DNA of 64,000 bases from Soonwooa sp023440705 (GCA_023440705.1 JAEXRP010000003.1:1-64000); one strand, 5' to 3'. Counted from the stretch's first letter, positions 8,530 through 17,959 are shown. Notes: a model not told the origin generated them from the sequence alone. Translations and numbers: made by a program.

Positions 8530-11022
8530 ATGATCCCTGATAATAATAAAAAACAAGTAGAGGTTGAGGAAGAAGTTAAATCAAAATCATTTAGCTTGTT
8601 TGATCCTATGCATTTTGTACATAGGTTATTAAAAAATTGGTATTGGTTTGTTATCCTCGGCATGCTTGGTTATGCGATTTCATATTTTTATAGTAAGTAC
8701 TATGCACAACGAGTATATGAGTCAAACTTATCTTTAAGTATTTCTAATAATACTGCTAGTTATTTTACACCCAATCAGTCAATTAATTTCATTTGGGGGC
8801 AGACAGGAAATCAAGATGGAGTATACATCAAAAAGATTTTGATGTCAAGAAGCCTTAACGAATTTTTGGTTAATAAACTGGACTTATACACCAATTATAC
8901 AACAAAAGGACTTATTAAACAGACTTATCTTGATCAAGATGATTCGCCAGTAATTCTTAAAATTGATAAAGCACATGCGCAGCAAGTTAATTATCAAATT
9001 ACATTAAAAGCAAAAGGAGGAGATAAGTATGAAGTTATCCTGCCAGAGGAAGGGGAATCTACATCGTTGTATAATTATCAAACAGAATCTTATCAAAGTG
9101 TGTCTCCATATAAAAGGCCAGCTAATAAGATTATCGGGATTGATGAATGGTATACATCGCCCAATCTTAGATTTAAGTTAGAACGAAATCCTACTCCTAG
9201 TGCTGTAAAATATGATAATATTAATGTTACATTAGTTACTGTAAATGCTGCAGTTAATGGGATAATTTCATCTTTGGGTGTTAAATTTGATCCAGAACTT
9301 CCTTCCATTATGATAATTAGCAAAAGTGGTTACAATCTTAATGGTACTGTACGTTTTCTAAATATTGCTATCGAAGAGTTGATTAAAAAACGACTAGAGG
9401 ATGCTAATACTGTAGATAAAAATACATTAGAATATCTAAGCAAAAATATAGGTGAAGTTCGAGCAAAATTAGACTCAAGTTCGACAAAGTTTAATCAGAT
9501 TAAGATTGATAATAAGCTTTACGATATGAGTAATCTTGATTCAAAAACTTACGAAGAACTTAAAAAATTAGAAACTGATCGTGCAGCACTCATTTCAAAA
9601 ATGAAAAATCTTGATCAGGTTAGAAATGTAGTAAGCTCTAATAATATCGAAAAAATAATCAACATCAGTTCTGCTGGGATCGAGGATGGTGCATTTACAG
9701 CTTCGGTATCAGAGTTGAAAGCGCTCTATGCTAAACGTAGAGAAATGGCGACGATTTATACTCCCGATTCGGAGCCAATGCGCGAAATTAATAGACTAAT
9801 TAACGAGGCCAGAAATAATTCTACCAGCGGACTAAGGCAATATTATCTAAAGTTTGATGAGCAGTTAGCTGATATCAATAACCAAGTTGAGAATATTGAC
9901 AAACAACTCTATACTTTACCAGAGAAGGAACGACAATTTTTAGATGCTCAAAGAGGATACAACATTATCGAAGCTACCTATAACACTTTGTTAAGTGAAC
10001 AAGCAAAAGCACAAATGCGAATTGTTTCTAATAAAAGTAATTTGACAATTATCGATAAGGCAAAGAATCTTGGGCAAGGTCCTATTGCACCTAATGTCAA
10101 GGCAATCCAAAGTGGTATTATTGGTGGATTGTTAGTAATTCCTCTTTTGTTAATTGCGTTGTCCGAAATCTTGGATAATCGTATTCGTAATATTAAAGAA
10201 GTTGTTAATGTTACTAAAATTCCGTTATTAGGTGTTATTGGTAAGAATGCAGAGGACAGTAACCTTAGTGTATTAGATCGACCAAAATCTTCTATTGCAG
10301 AAGCTTTTCGCGGTGTTAGATCCAATCTCAAATTTTTGGTTGATGAGTCAAAAACTAGCAAGGTTATTTTGATAACATCATCTATTAGTGGGGAAGGGAA
10401 AACTTATAATTCTATGAATCTGGCAACAGTATTAGCCATCAGTGGAAAGAAGACGGTTTTATTGGGGATGGATTTGCGAAAACCAAAGATTTTTGGAGAT
10501 TTTAAATTCACTAATAAAAATGGTATATCCAATTATTTGACTGGCGAGGTTGGTTTAGAACAAATTATTAACTCAACACAAGTCCCAAGTTTGGATATTA
10601 TTACTTCGGGGCCTATTCCACCAAATCCTTCGGAATTGTTATTGGGAGAACGTAATAAAAAATTGTTAGAGGCTCTTAGACAACAATATGAGTATATTAT
10701 TATAGATTCACCTCCGGTGGGGCTAGTTGCAGATGCATTCGAAATTATGAAATATGTCGATGCAACTGTGTATATCGTACGACACGAATACACAGAAAAG
10801 TATATGCTTAATCTAATTAAGGATAAATTAGCTAAAAAAGAGGTCTCTCATATTGGACTTATCTATAACGACTACGAAGCTAAACAAGGTTATGGCTACG
10901 GTTATGGTTATGGCTATGGTTATGGCTACGGCTATGGTTATTTTGAAGAAGATGCAGATTACAAAGAGCCTGGAATTATTAAGTTAAGAAACAAAATACG
11001 TAAGCTTTTTAAGAGGAACTAA
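8530..11022 (+). CDS. Wzc-like polysaccharide co-polymerase and tyrosine autokinase
   Basis: An 830-residue BY-kinase. A Wzz-like chain-length domain starts with a transmembrane helix near residues 37-57, continues through a long periplasmic coiled-coil region (about 290-510) and ends at a second helix near 527-545. The cytoplasmic kinase follows: Walker A in SSISGEGKTYNSMNLA near 617-630, Walker A' in LLGMDLRKPK near 642-651, and Walker B in YIIIDSPPVG near 721-730. The tail carries nine tyrosines in a pure Gly-Tyr repeat (about 787-804), which is probably the autophosphorylated cluster. It acts with the Wza-like lipoprotein encoded just upstream. Cycles of tyrosine phosphorylation in such proteins control polymer length and export. 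Confidence 0.92.
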   Translation: MIPDNNKKQVEVEEEVKSKSFSLFDPMHFVHRLLKNWYWFVILGMLGYAISYFYSKYYAQRVYESNLSLSISNNTASYFTPNQSINFIWGQTGNQDGVYIKKILMSRSLNEFLVNKLDLYTNYTTKGLIKQTYLDQDDSPVILKIDKAHAQQVNYQITLKAKGGDKYEVILPEEGESTSLYNYQTESYQSVSPYKRPANKIIGIDEWYTSPNLRFKLERNPTPSAVKYDNINVTLVTVNAAVNGIISSLGVKFDPELPSIMIISKSGYNLNGTVRFLNIAIEELIKKRLEDANTVDKNTLEYLSKNIGEVRAKLDSSSTKFNQIKIDNKLYDMSNLDSKTYEELKKLETDRAALISKMKNLDQVRNVVSSNNIEKIINISSAGIEDGAFTASVSELKALYAKRREMATIYTPDSEPMREINRLINEARNNSTSGLRQYYLKFDEQLADINNQVENIDKQLYTLPEKERQFLDAQRGYNIIEATYNTLLSEQAKAQMRIVSNKSNLTIIDKAKNLGQGPIAPNVKAIQSGIIGGLLVIPLLLIALSEILDNRIRNIKEVVNVTKIPLLGVIGKNAEDSNLSVLDRPKSSIAEAFRGVRSNLKFLVDESKTSKVILITSSISGEGKTYNSMNLATVLAISGKKTVLLGMDLRKPKIFGDFKFTNKNGISNYLTGEVGLEQIINSTQVPSLDIITSGPIPPNPSELLLGERNKKLLEALRQQYEYIIIDSPPVGLVADAFEIMKYVDATVYIVRHEYTEKYMLNLIKDKLAKKEVSHIGLIYNDYEAKQGYGYGYGYGYGYGYGYGYFEEDADYKEPGIIKLRNKIRKLFKRN
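10888..10941 (+). repeat. Nine-copy hexanucleotide microsatellite encoding (Gly-Tyr)9
   Basis: Nine tandem copies of GGYTAY (Y = C or T) encode a run of nine Gly-Tyr dipeptides near the C-terminus of the tyrosine kinase. Unit length is six bases, so gain or loss of copies would keep frame and change only the number of phosphorylatable tyrosines. Confidence 0.9.
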
Positions 11023-11166
11023 ATGCTCCGAGATTGCAATTACAAACTGTATTTTTAAATGATTTAATAATATTTTTAAAAAATTACGTTATTTAATTAA
11101 CTTATTTTAATGAGATCAATTGTTTTTTAACGAAATTTTAAGAAGTTTCCTAACCTAAAAATGTGT

Positions 11167-11174
11167 TATATTTG
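11167..11174 (+). promoter_or_regulatory. -7 promoter box for the DUF6089-uppS-bamA-ompH operon
   Basis: TATATTTG matches TAnnTTTG 35 bp upstream of the first gene of the envelope block, in a 187-bp spacer with no other feature. No -33 TTTG is seen at the usual spacing. Confidence 0.5.
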
Positions 11175-11209
11175 CACCAATTTTTAGGGAGAAATTATCC
11201 CCAAAGAAT

Positions 11210-11971
11210 ATGAGACTAAGATTTTTTTATACTTTTTTCCTTGCAGTTGTAGCCCTTTTTAGTACCAATACTATCAAGGCACAAAGACATGAAGTTGGTG
11301 TACAAGCAGGGATGAGTAACCTTGTGGGCGATATTGGCCGTATAGGATTTATATTGCAAAAACCAATTCTTGATAAAAAACTTACCCTAGGAGTTCCTTT
11401 ATACATTGGTGCAATTTACCGTCTCAATGTTAATCCTCAACAATCTATTAGACTTAGTGCAGGATATAGTAATGTGCAGTTTAGTGATTTGCACGCTGCC
11501 GAAAATTATAGAAGGATGAGAAAGCTTTATGGTAATAACTCTATTTATCATGCCGATTTAACATTCGAATATTATTTTTTCGATATTAATGACGAGCATA
11601 AAAGCAAAGTAAGTCCTTATGTTTTTGCTGGGATAGGAGGTATGATGTTTAATGTTGTTAAATTAACAGATTTGCAAGAGCAAAATGGTGTACCACAACC
11701 AACTTACGAATCTGCTAAAAAAATATCTATGGACTTGCCTTTTGGTGTAGGCCTTAAGTATAAATTCAATTATAACTGGGCATTATCTGCAGAGGCGACT
11801 TTTAGACAGACTTTCTCAGATGCAATTGATTATAGCACGATTGTTTCTAATGTGGAAGGTGTGCCAGATACTTTCCGACAAATAGGAAATCCAAACTCTA
11901 ACGATTGGATTAATTCTGCAACAATCATTTTATCATATTCATTTGGACGACCGCCTTGTTATTGTAAATAA
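11210..11971 (+). CDS. DUF6089-family outer membrane protein
   Basis: A 253-residue secreted protein with a signal peptide cleaved after about residue 24 (TIKA, then QRHEVGVQAG). The mature sequence alternates polar and aromatic residues like a small beta-barrel (YRLNVNPQQSIRLSAGYSN, YVFAGIGGMMFN, LSYSFGR). In flavobacteria this family sits directly before uppS and bamA, as here; the gene order is the best support for the assignment. The function is unknown, but an envelope role is implied. Its stop codon lies 4 bp before the uppS ATG, so expression is likely coupled. Confidence 0.75.
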   Translation: MRLRFFYTFFLAVVALFSTNTIKAQRHEVGVQAGMSNLVGDIGRIGFILQKPILDKKLTLGVPLYIGAIYRLNVNPQQSIRLSAGYSNVQFSDLHAAENYRRMRKLYGNNSIYHADLTFEYYFFDINDEHKSKVSPYVFAGIGGMMFNVVKLTDLQEQNGVPQPTYESAKKISMDLPFGVGLKYKFNYNWALSAEATFRQTFSDAIDYSTIVSNVEGVPDTFRQIGNPNSNDWINSATIILSYSFGRPPCYCK

Positions 11972-11975
11972 TCAC

Positions 11976-12719
11976 ATGTCAGATTTAAAAGAAAAAATAG
12001 ATAAGGCGAATTTGCCACAACATGTTGCTATCATTATGGATGGCAATGGTCGTTGGGCAAAAACAAGAGGAAAACAAAGAACTTTTGGACATCGTAATGC
12101 TATCGAGGCTGTTCGTAATGCGATTAATGCGTGTAACGAAATCGAGATTCCTTATCTTACATTATATACTTTTTCAACAGAAAATTGGAAGCGTCCAACA
12201 GACGAGGTTGATACATTGATGTCTTTGTTGTCAGAATCTTTGCTTAACGAAGCTGAAGAAATCTACACCAAAGGACTTAGACTTCATTTTATTGGAGACA
12301 TTGCAAAGCTTCCTGATCTTGTAAGAGAGCAGTTACTTAACCTTGTAGATCTTACAAAAGACAACAAAGGAGGAAATCTTATATTGGCACTCAATTACGG
12401 AGCACAACATGAGATTTTGAAAGCGGTTAAAGAAATAGCTTCTGATGTTAAAGATGGTAAAGTAGCCATTAACGACATAGATGATAAGCTGTTTGAAAAT
12501 TATCTTTATACAAAAGATTTTCCGCCAGTAGATCTTATGATTCGTACCAGTGGAGAGATCCGTATTAGTAATTTTATGTTATGGCAAATAGCTTATGCTG
12601 AGCTACAATTCTTAGATGTATTGTGGCCAGATTTTAGTAAAGACATATTTTTCCAATGTATATTGGATTATCAAAATAAAGAAAGACGTTACGGGATGAC
12701 TAGTGAGCAAGTCAAGTAA
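11976..12719 (+). CDS. uppS: Isoprenyl (undecaprenyl) diphosphate synthase
   Basis: A 247-residue cis-prenyltransferase. It has the catalytic Asp22 in HVAIIMDGNGRWA, the FGH loop, the TLYTFSTENWKRP motif, and the C-terminal DLMIRTSGEIRISNF and AYAELQFLDVLWPDF blocks. It condenses isopentenyl diphosphate to make the undecaprenyl carrier used for peptidoglycan and surface polysaccharides. The ATG at 11976 is preferred: an in-frame TTG at 11943 lies inside the preceding gene and would add 11 residues without family similarity. It heads the essential part of an envelope operon with bamA. Confidence 0.95.
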   Translation: MSDLKEKIDKANLPQHVAIIMDGNGRWAKTRGKQRTFGHRNAIEAVRNAINACNEIEIPYLTLYTFSTENWKRPTDEVDTLMSLLSESLLNEAEEIYTKGLRLHFIGDIAKLPDLVREQLLNLVDLTKDNKGGNLILALNYGAQHEILKAVKEIASDVKDGKVAINDIDDKLFENYLYTKDFPPVDLMIRTSGEIRISNFMLWQIAYAELQFLDVLWPDFSKDIFFQCILDYQNKERRYGMTSEQVK

Positions 12720-12758
12720 CAATTTGGGATTTAGCGATTGAAGAACTCAGGAAGAGAA

Positions 12759-15299
12759 ATGAAAAAAATTATTTTACCTATAATATTTTTTGCAACCACT
12801 TTTAGCGTGGTTAATGCACAAATTAACCCACAAACTGGTAACCAAACTGCAGAAGTACAGCAAGATACAGACACTAGCGAATATTATCTTAAAGATATCG
12901 TTGTAGACGGTGTTAAAAAATATTCTTCGGCGCAGATCCTTAGAATGGCAGGCTTGGTAAAAGGCGAAAAAATCGAAATACCAGGACAACGTATTAGCTC
13001 TGCAATTAAAAAATTATGGGACTCACAATCTTTTTCTAAAGTTGAAGTTCTTGTAGAAAATGTTGAAGGCGATCAAGCGGTTCTTAAGTTTTCATTACAA
13101 GATCTTAAAGAACTTGGTGAAGTTAAATTTACAGGAAAAGGTATCGGTAAGTCTAAGAATGAAAAATTTATTAAAGACAATAACCTAAAGCCAGGAACAA
13201 AAATTAATAATAATTTAGTTTCAAGTTTACAAAACAAGATTCCTCAAGAATATATTAAAAAAGGTTTTGCTGACGCTAATATCAAAATCACTGATAAGCC
13301 AAGTGCTACTGATCCAAACATGGTAGATTGGACTATTGAAGTTGATAAAGGTAAAAAAGTAAAAATTGATGAAATCGTTTTTAAAGGAAACCAAAATGTA
13401 TCTTCTAGTAAGTTAAGAAAAAAAGGTTTCAAAGACACTAAACAAAAACGTTTTTTAATCGGACTTATTAAGCCTTCAAAATTTATTGAAGAAAAATATG
13501 AGGAAGACAAAAAACATCTTATTAGCTACTATAACTCGTTAGGTTTTAGAGATGCGGCAATTGTTTCGGATAGCGTTACGCGTGACCAAAAAGGATTCCA
13601 CATCAATGTTGACCTTAGCGAAGGGAAAAAATATTATATCGGTGATATTAACTTCATCGGTAACACAACTTTTACAACAGAGTTTTTACAAAAAATCTTA
13701 GGTTATAAAACTGGAGATATTTATGATGCGGTAGGATTTAACAAGAAAGTTGGTGAAGATGGTGGTAAAGAGGACGACTCTGACCTTAAGTCAATCTACA
13801 TGAACAATGGTTTCTTGTTCTCAACGGTAACACCAATCGAGAAAGCTGTTAAAGGTGATTCTATCGATCTAGAAATCCGTATCAACGAAGGCGAAAAAGC
13901 AACTTGGAACCGTGTAACTTGGTCTGGTAATACAACAACGCATGACCACGTTATCCTTAGATCTTTACAAACGAGACCTGGTGCTTTGTTTGCAAAATCT
14001 GATATCAAAAGAACTTATTTCGAATTGGCAGGTATGCAGTTTTTCGATCCTCAACAGATTGGGACAGATGTAAAGCCAAATCCTCAAGATAATACCGTTA
14101 ACATGCATTGGACGTTGGTGGAGAAAGGATCTTCGCAAGTTCAGTTACAAGCTGGTTACGGCGGTAACTCTTTTATCGGTACTTTGGGATTAACGTTTAA
14201 TAACTTTTCACTTAGAAACTTCTTGAAGTTTAAAGATTTTAAACCAGTTCCTCAAGGTGATGGTCAGGTTTTATCTTTACAAGCACAGGCTGGACAATAC
14301 TTTACAAACTACTCAATCTCTTTTGTTGAGCCTTGGTTATATGGTACACGTCCAACCGCTTTGAGTGTTGGTTTCAACTACTCTCGTGTTAATTATGATT
14401 ATTATACTGGTGAAAACCAGAAATTAAATATTTTCTCTGCTAACGTAGGTCTAACGAAAAGATTGAGATGGCCAGATGACTATTTCTCATTCTATACAGG
14501 GCTACAATTCCAGAGTTATAACTTCCAGAATTATCCTTTCCAATTTGGTGACAAACAAGAGATGAATGGTTCTACGAAGTCATTAACGATGAATTTAGGA
14601 CTTTCTCGTAACTCTGCGGGTCTAGATCCTGTATTCCCAACTTATGGATCTAACTTAGATTTGTCTGTTAAATTCACGCCACCTTATTCGTTATTTGAAA
14701 AGAAGGACTATGCAAATATGCCTGCCTTGGATAAATATAAGTGGATGGAATTCTTTAAAGTTAAATTTAAAGCAGATTTCTATAACGAAGTTGTTGGTAA
14801 ACTTGTTCTTAGAACAACTGCCGAGATGGGTTACCTTAGTGGATATAACAAAGATTTGGGAGCACCACCTTTTGAGAGATTCTATGTCGGAGGTGTAGGG
14901 CTTTTCAATGGTAGATTCGATGGTAGAGAGATTGTGCCGTTAAGAGGTTATGAGAACGCTTCTTCTACAGGTTTTACAAGTTCGACACCTTATGATATTA
15001 CACCTTACGGTGGAGCAACTATTTACAATAGATTTGCGATGGAGTTAAGATATCCAATCTCAATGAACCAAACTGCCAAAATCTTCGCATTAACATTTGC
15101 TGAAGGTGGTAACGCTTGGAATTCTTGGGGAAGTTATAACCCATTCCAATTAAAAAGGTCCGTAGGTGTTGGTATTAGAGTATCGATGTCTGCATTTGGA
15201 TTAATCGGATTTGACTTTGCGTATGGATTCGACAAAGGTATTGGACAATCAGAACCTTCAGGATGGCAGACTCACTTCCTAATGAACCAACCATTATAA
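12759..15299 (+). CDS. bamA: Outer membrane protein assembly factor BamA
   Basis: An 846-residue Omp85 protein. A signal peptide (MKKIILPIIFF to VNAQ) precedes tandem POTRA domains (about residues 45-430, for example EIVFKGNQNVSSSKLRKKGF and GDINFIGNTTFTTEFLQKIL), and a 16-strand D15 barrel fills the rest. The loop-6 region has PLRGYENAS near 728, containing the RGY motif. ATG 12759 is chosen because it starts the signal peptide; a TTG 21 bp upstream would only lengthen it. BamA inserts beta-barrel proteins into the outer membrane. The two OmpH genes downstream encode its periplasmic chaperones. The last residues are HFLMNQPL, lacking the usual terminal aromatic residue. Confidence 0.95.
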   Translation: MKKIILPIIFFATTFSVVNAQINPQTGNQTAEVQQDTDTSEYYLKDIVVDGVKKYSSAQILRMAGLVKGEKIEIPGQRISSAIKKLWDSQSFSKVEVLVENVEGDQAVLKFSLQDLKELGEVKFTGKGIGKSKNEKFIKDNNLKPGTKINNNLVSSLQNKIPQEYIKKGFADANIKITDKPSATDPNMVDWTIEVDKGKKVKIDEIVFKGNQNVSSSKLRKKGFKDTKQKRFLIGLIKPSKFIEEKYEEDKKHLISYYNSLGFRDAAIVSDSVTRDQKGFHINVDLSEGKKYYIGDINFIGNTTFTTEFLQKILGYKTGDIYDAVGFNKKVGEDGGKEDDSDLKSIYMNNGFLFSTVTPIEKAVKGDSIDLEIRINEGEKATWNRVTWSGNTTTHDHVILRSLQTRPGALFAKSDIKRTYFELAGMQFFDPQQIGTDVKPNPQDNTVNMHWTLVEKGSSQVQLQAGYGGNSFIGTLGLTFNNFSLRNFLKFKDFKPVPQGDGQVLSLQAQAGQYFTNYSISFVEPWLYGTRPTALSVGFNYSRVNYDYYTGENQKLNIFSANVGLTKRLRWPDDYFSFYTGLQFQSYNFQNYPFQFGDKQEMNGSTKSLTMNLGLSRNSAGLDPVFPTYGSNLDLSVKFTPPYSLFEKKDYANMPALDKYKWMEFFKVKFKADFYNEVVGKLVLRTTAEMGYLSGYNKDLGAPPFERFYVGGVGLFNGRFDGREIVPLRGYENASSTGFTSSTPYDITPYGGATIYNRFAMELRYPISMNQTAKIFALTFAEGGNAWNSWGSYNPFQLKRSVGVGIRVSMSAFGLIGFDFAYGFDKGIGQSEPSGWQTHFLMNQPL

Positions 15300-15317
15300 T
15301 TTTTATACATTTGTAAT

Positions 15318-15989
15318 ATGAAGAAATTAGTTTTAGCTTTTGCAGTATGTGTTTTTTCTAGCACAGCTTTCGCACAAAAAATGGGTGTTGTAGACACTAA
15401 TTATATATTGAGCAAATTACCACAATATAAAGAAGCCGAAACTAGACTTAATACACAAGTTGCGCAATGGCAAGGTGATTTACAAAGATTACAAAATGAA
15501 TATGAAACCAAAAAAGCTGCTTTCGAAAGTGAAAAGGTTTTATTAGTTGGTGATCAATTAAAATTGAGAGAAAAAGAAATCTCAGATTTAGAAAATAATA
15601 TTCGTAATTCTATCAACGGACGTTTTGGTACAGGAGGCGAGATCGATCAATTACGCGCAAGTCTTGTTAAGCCTTATCAAGATCAAATCTGGAATAGCAT
15701 CGAAACAATGTCTAAGAAAAATAGCTTGGGCATAGTCTTTGATAAAAGCAATAACACAAGTGTATTGTTTTTAGACAAAAAGTATGATTATACAGATGCT
15801 GTGTTGGATTTATTGGTAAAAACACTTCCAAAATCGAATACGGATACAAAAAACAATAACAAAGTTGGAGCACCAGTTCTTAATAATGATCGTGGAACTA
15901 GAAGTAGAACCGCACCAACTAAAACCAACAATCCAAAAGCATCTCAACAGTTAAAGACTGAGAGTTTGCAAATGGAAGTTGCTAAGTAA
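15318..15989 (+). CDS. OmpH/Skp-family periplasmic chaperone
   Basis: A 223-residue secreted protein with signal peptide MKKLVLAFAVCVFSSTAFA and the OmpH start QKMGVVDTNYILSKLPQYKEAE. A long charged coiled coil (about residues 40-110) forms the Skp tentacles. The C-terminus has an extra Thr/Asn/Lys-rich tail (about 170-223) not found in the shorter paralogue downstream. Skp proteins hold unfolded outer-membrane proteins in the periplasm for delivery to BamA, the gene directly upstream (18-bp gap). Confidence 0.9.
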   Translation: MKKLVLAFAVCVFSSTAFAQKMGVVDTNYILSKLPQYKEAETRLNTQVAQWQGDLQRLQNEYETKKAAFESEKVLLVGDQLKLREKEISDLENNIRNSINGRFGTGGEIDQLRASLVKPYQDQIWNSIETMSKKNSLGIVFDKSNNTSVLFLDKKYDYTDAVLDLLVKTLPKSNTDTKNNNKVGAPVLNNDRGTRSRTAPTKTNNPKASQQLKTESLQMEVAK

Positions 15990-16014
15990 CAATTAAAATT
16001 ATATAAATTCTATT

Positions 16015-16512
16015 ATGAAAAAACTAAGTGTATTATTTGCAGCAGTTATGATGTTTGTTGCAGTAGGCGTTGCAAAGGCTCAAAAAATAGCTTCATTAGA
16101 TGTTGCTTCTGTACTTAGCGTTATGCCAGAGAAAATTAAGTTAGATCAACAAATGAAAACTTTGTCTGATACTAAAAAAGCGGAATTAGAAAAGAAAAGA
16201 ACTGCAGCTCAACAAACATTTGAAAAATATCAAAAAGAAGCTTCTACTCAAACTCAACAGATCAATGAGCAAAGAAGTGCTGAGATGGAAAAACTTCAAT
16301 CTAACCTTCAACAAGAAGCTATGGCTGGTGAGAAAGATATCAGAGACAAATATGACGCTGGTCTTGCTCCAATCGAAGCTAAAATTAAAGATGCTATCTC
16401 TAAAGTAGCTAAAGCTAAAGGATACGATTTCATTGTTGACGATACAGTTTTCGTATACAAAGGAGGTCCAGATGCAACTCAAGATGTTAAAACGCAATTA
16501 GGTATTAAATAA
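16015..16512 (+). CDS. Second OmpH/Skp-family periplasmic chaperone
   Basis: A 165-residue paralogue of the preceding gene, closer to the standard Skp length. The signal peptide ends VGVAKA and the mature protein begins QKIASLDVASVLSVMPEK. A Lys/Glu/Gln-rich coiled coil runs from about residue 40 to 110, and the conserved ending KAKGYDFIVDDTVFVYKGGPD closes the body domain. The duplication next to bamA is usual in flavobacteria. It is the last gene of the block, followed by a strong terminator. Confidence 0.92.
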   Translation: MKKLSVLFAAVMMFVAVGVAKAQKIASLDVASVLSVMPEKIKLDQQMKTLSDTKKAELEKKRTAAQQTFEKYQKEASTQTQQINEQRSAEMEKLQSNLQQEAMAGEKDIRDKYDAGLAPIEAKIKDAISKVAKAKGYDFIVDDTVFVYKGGPDATQDVKTQLGIK

Positions 16513-16534
16513 TTCGTTTTAATTAACAAATATT

Positions 16535-16561
16535 AACCACTCTTTCTGGAGTGGTTTTTTT
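16535..16561 (+). terminator. Rho-independent terminator after ompH
   Basis: AACCACTC pairs with GAGTGGTT (8 bp) around a short loop, followed by a T-run. It ends the DUF6089-ompH transcript. Confidence 0.85.
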
Positions 16562-16568
16562 ATTTTTG
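16561..16568 (+). promoter_or_regulatory. -7 promoter box immediately before a start codon
   Basis: TATTTTTG ends only 4 bp before the ATG of the thioesterase gene. With a normal distance to the transcription start this would give a leaderless or nearly leaderless mRNA. It also abuts the T-run of the upstream terminator. Confidence 0.45.
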
Positions 16569-16572
16569 CGCT

Positions 16573-17058
16573 ATGGAAAAAGAATTCAAGAGTTTAGCCA
16601 AAATACGTTTCGGAGATTGCGATCCAATCGGGCATCTTAACAATATCAACTATTTGGTATATATGCTTAATGCGAGAGAAGATCATGTTGAACAACATTT
16701 TGGATTTACTTATGAAGAATACGCTACCAAAACTGGTTTTACATGGGTAAGTATTCAGAATGAGATAGCCTATTTCAAAGAAGTTAGATATAATAAAAAA
16801 GTTGTAATTTCCAGCAAGTTAATCGAGTTACAAGACCGCGTTTCTAAAGTCGAAATCTTAATGAAAAGCGAGGACGAAAAAACAATCCACGCAGTTCTTT
16901 GGATGACGGTTATTCATTTTAGTATGAAAGCCAGAACTAGCGTTCCGCATCCGCAAGAGACTTTGGATTTGTTTGCGCCGACTATTGTTGATCTCCCCGA
17001 AAAAGAATTCAGTGAGCGTGCAAAAGTCTTAAGACAATTTAATAAAGCTAAAAATTAA
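16573..17058 (+). CDS. Acyl-CoA thioesterase, 4HBT hot-dog family
   Basis: A 161-residue single hot-dog domain protein. RFGDCDPIGHLNNINY at residues 12-27 is the 4-hydroxybenzoyl-CoA thioesterase signature, with the probable catalytic Asp17. The rest fits the fold (WVSIQNEIAYFKEVRYNKKVVISSKL, then AVLWMTVIHFSMKAR). It hydrolyses an acyl-CoA or acyl-ACP thioester in the cytoplasm; the acyl group cannot be predicted. The gene lies 4 bp upstream of rmlD, so they are probably co-transcribed although no shared pathway is evident. It is not the PaaI type and is 31 kb from the paa genes. Confidence 0.85.
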   Translation: MEKEFKSLAKIRFGDCDPIGHLNNINYLVYMLNAREDHVEQHFGFTYEEYATKTGFTWVSIQNEIAYFKEVRYNKKVVISSKLIELQDRVSKVEILMKSEDEKTIHAVLWMTVIHFSMKARTSVPHPQETLDLFAPTIVDLPEKEFSERAKVLRQFNKAKN

Positions 17059-17062
17059 TACT

Positions 17063-17929
17063 ATGAAAAGAATATTAGTCATTGGTGCAAACGGCCAATT
17101 AGGACATTGTTTACAAAAATTAGCACATCGTTATCATGATGTTTTCGATTTTAATTTTACAAGCTCTAGCGTTTTAGACATTACAAAACACGAAGATATT
17201 TCTCGTGAGTTTCAGGACTATCAACCTGACTACTGCATCAACGCTTCAGCTTACACGGCTGTAGATTTGGCAGAAACTGAGGAAGATAAAGCCTTTGCAG
17301 TTAATGCTTATGCTGTTGCAGATTTGGCAGATGTTTGCGAAAGCCACGAGTGTACATTAATCCACGTTTCGACAGATTACGTTTTCGAAGGTAATACCAA
17401 CATCGATTATTCTGAAGACAATTTTACAAATCCACAAGGCGTTTATGGTGCAAGTAAAAGAAAAGGCGAAGAGTTGGCTTTAGATAACAACCCAAAAACG
17501 GTTATTTTGAGAACGTCGTGGTTATATTCGGAGTTTAACAAGAACTTTGTTAAAACCATGCTTAACTTGTTTGCAACAAAAGATGAATTAGGAATTGTTA
17601 ATGACCAATATGGACAACCTACTAATGCAAACGATTTAGCAGACGCGATTATGGAAATTATAAAAAAAGATGCGAAGCATTTTGGGATTTTCCACTTTTC
17701 AAATTATCCTGAGACGACTTGGTTTAATTTTGCTGAAAAGATTAAAGAATATTCGGGTTCTAGCGTTAAGCTTAACCCAATTACAACAGAGCAATTTCCG
17801 ACGCCTGCAAAACGTCCAATGCGTTCTACAATGAATCTTGACAAAATCGAAAAAACTTATGGTATCGAGCCTCGTCGTTGGGAACATAGTTTGGAAGAAT
17901 GTGTCGAAGTTTTAAAAAGTTTAAAATAA
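17063..17929 (+). CDS. rmlD: dTDP-4-dehydrorhamnose reductase
   Basis: A 288-residue extended SDR enzyme. The NAD(P)-binding GANGQLG is at residues 8-14, CINASAYTAVDLAE at 58-71, HVSTDYVFEG at 101-110, and the catalytic pair YGASK gives Tyr128 and Lys132. The C-terminal part has the RmlD-type PTNANDLADAI and KRPMRSTMN segments. It makes dTDP-L-rhamnose, the last step of rhamnose donor synthesis. The other rml genes are not in this window. The product could feed the polysaccharide cluster at 5-11 kb. Confidence 0.92.
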   Translation: MKRILVIGANGQLGHCLQKLAHRYHDVFDFNFTSSSVLDITKHEDISREFQDYQPDYCINASAYTAVDLAETEEDKAFAVNAYAVADLADVCESHECTLIHVSTDYVFEGNTNIDYSEDNFTNPQGVYGASKRKGEELALDNNPKTVILRTSWLYSEFNKNFVKTMLNLFATKDELGIVNDQYGQPTNANDLADAIMEIIKKDAKHFGIFHFSNYPETTWFNFAEKIKEYSGSSVKLNPITTEQFPTPAKRPMRSTMNLDKIEKTYGIEPRRWEHSLEECVEVLKSLK

Positions 17930-17959
17930 AACTTGGTTTTTCAAGTTTAAAAATCAAAA

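Noticed and set aside
11943..11975. TTG extension of uppS
   Set aside because: Lies inside the DUF6089 gene and adds residues not seen in the family; ATG 11976 fits the conserved N-terminus.
12738..12758. TTG extension of bamA
   Set aside because: Adds seven polar residues before a complete signal peptide that starts at ATG 12759.
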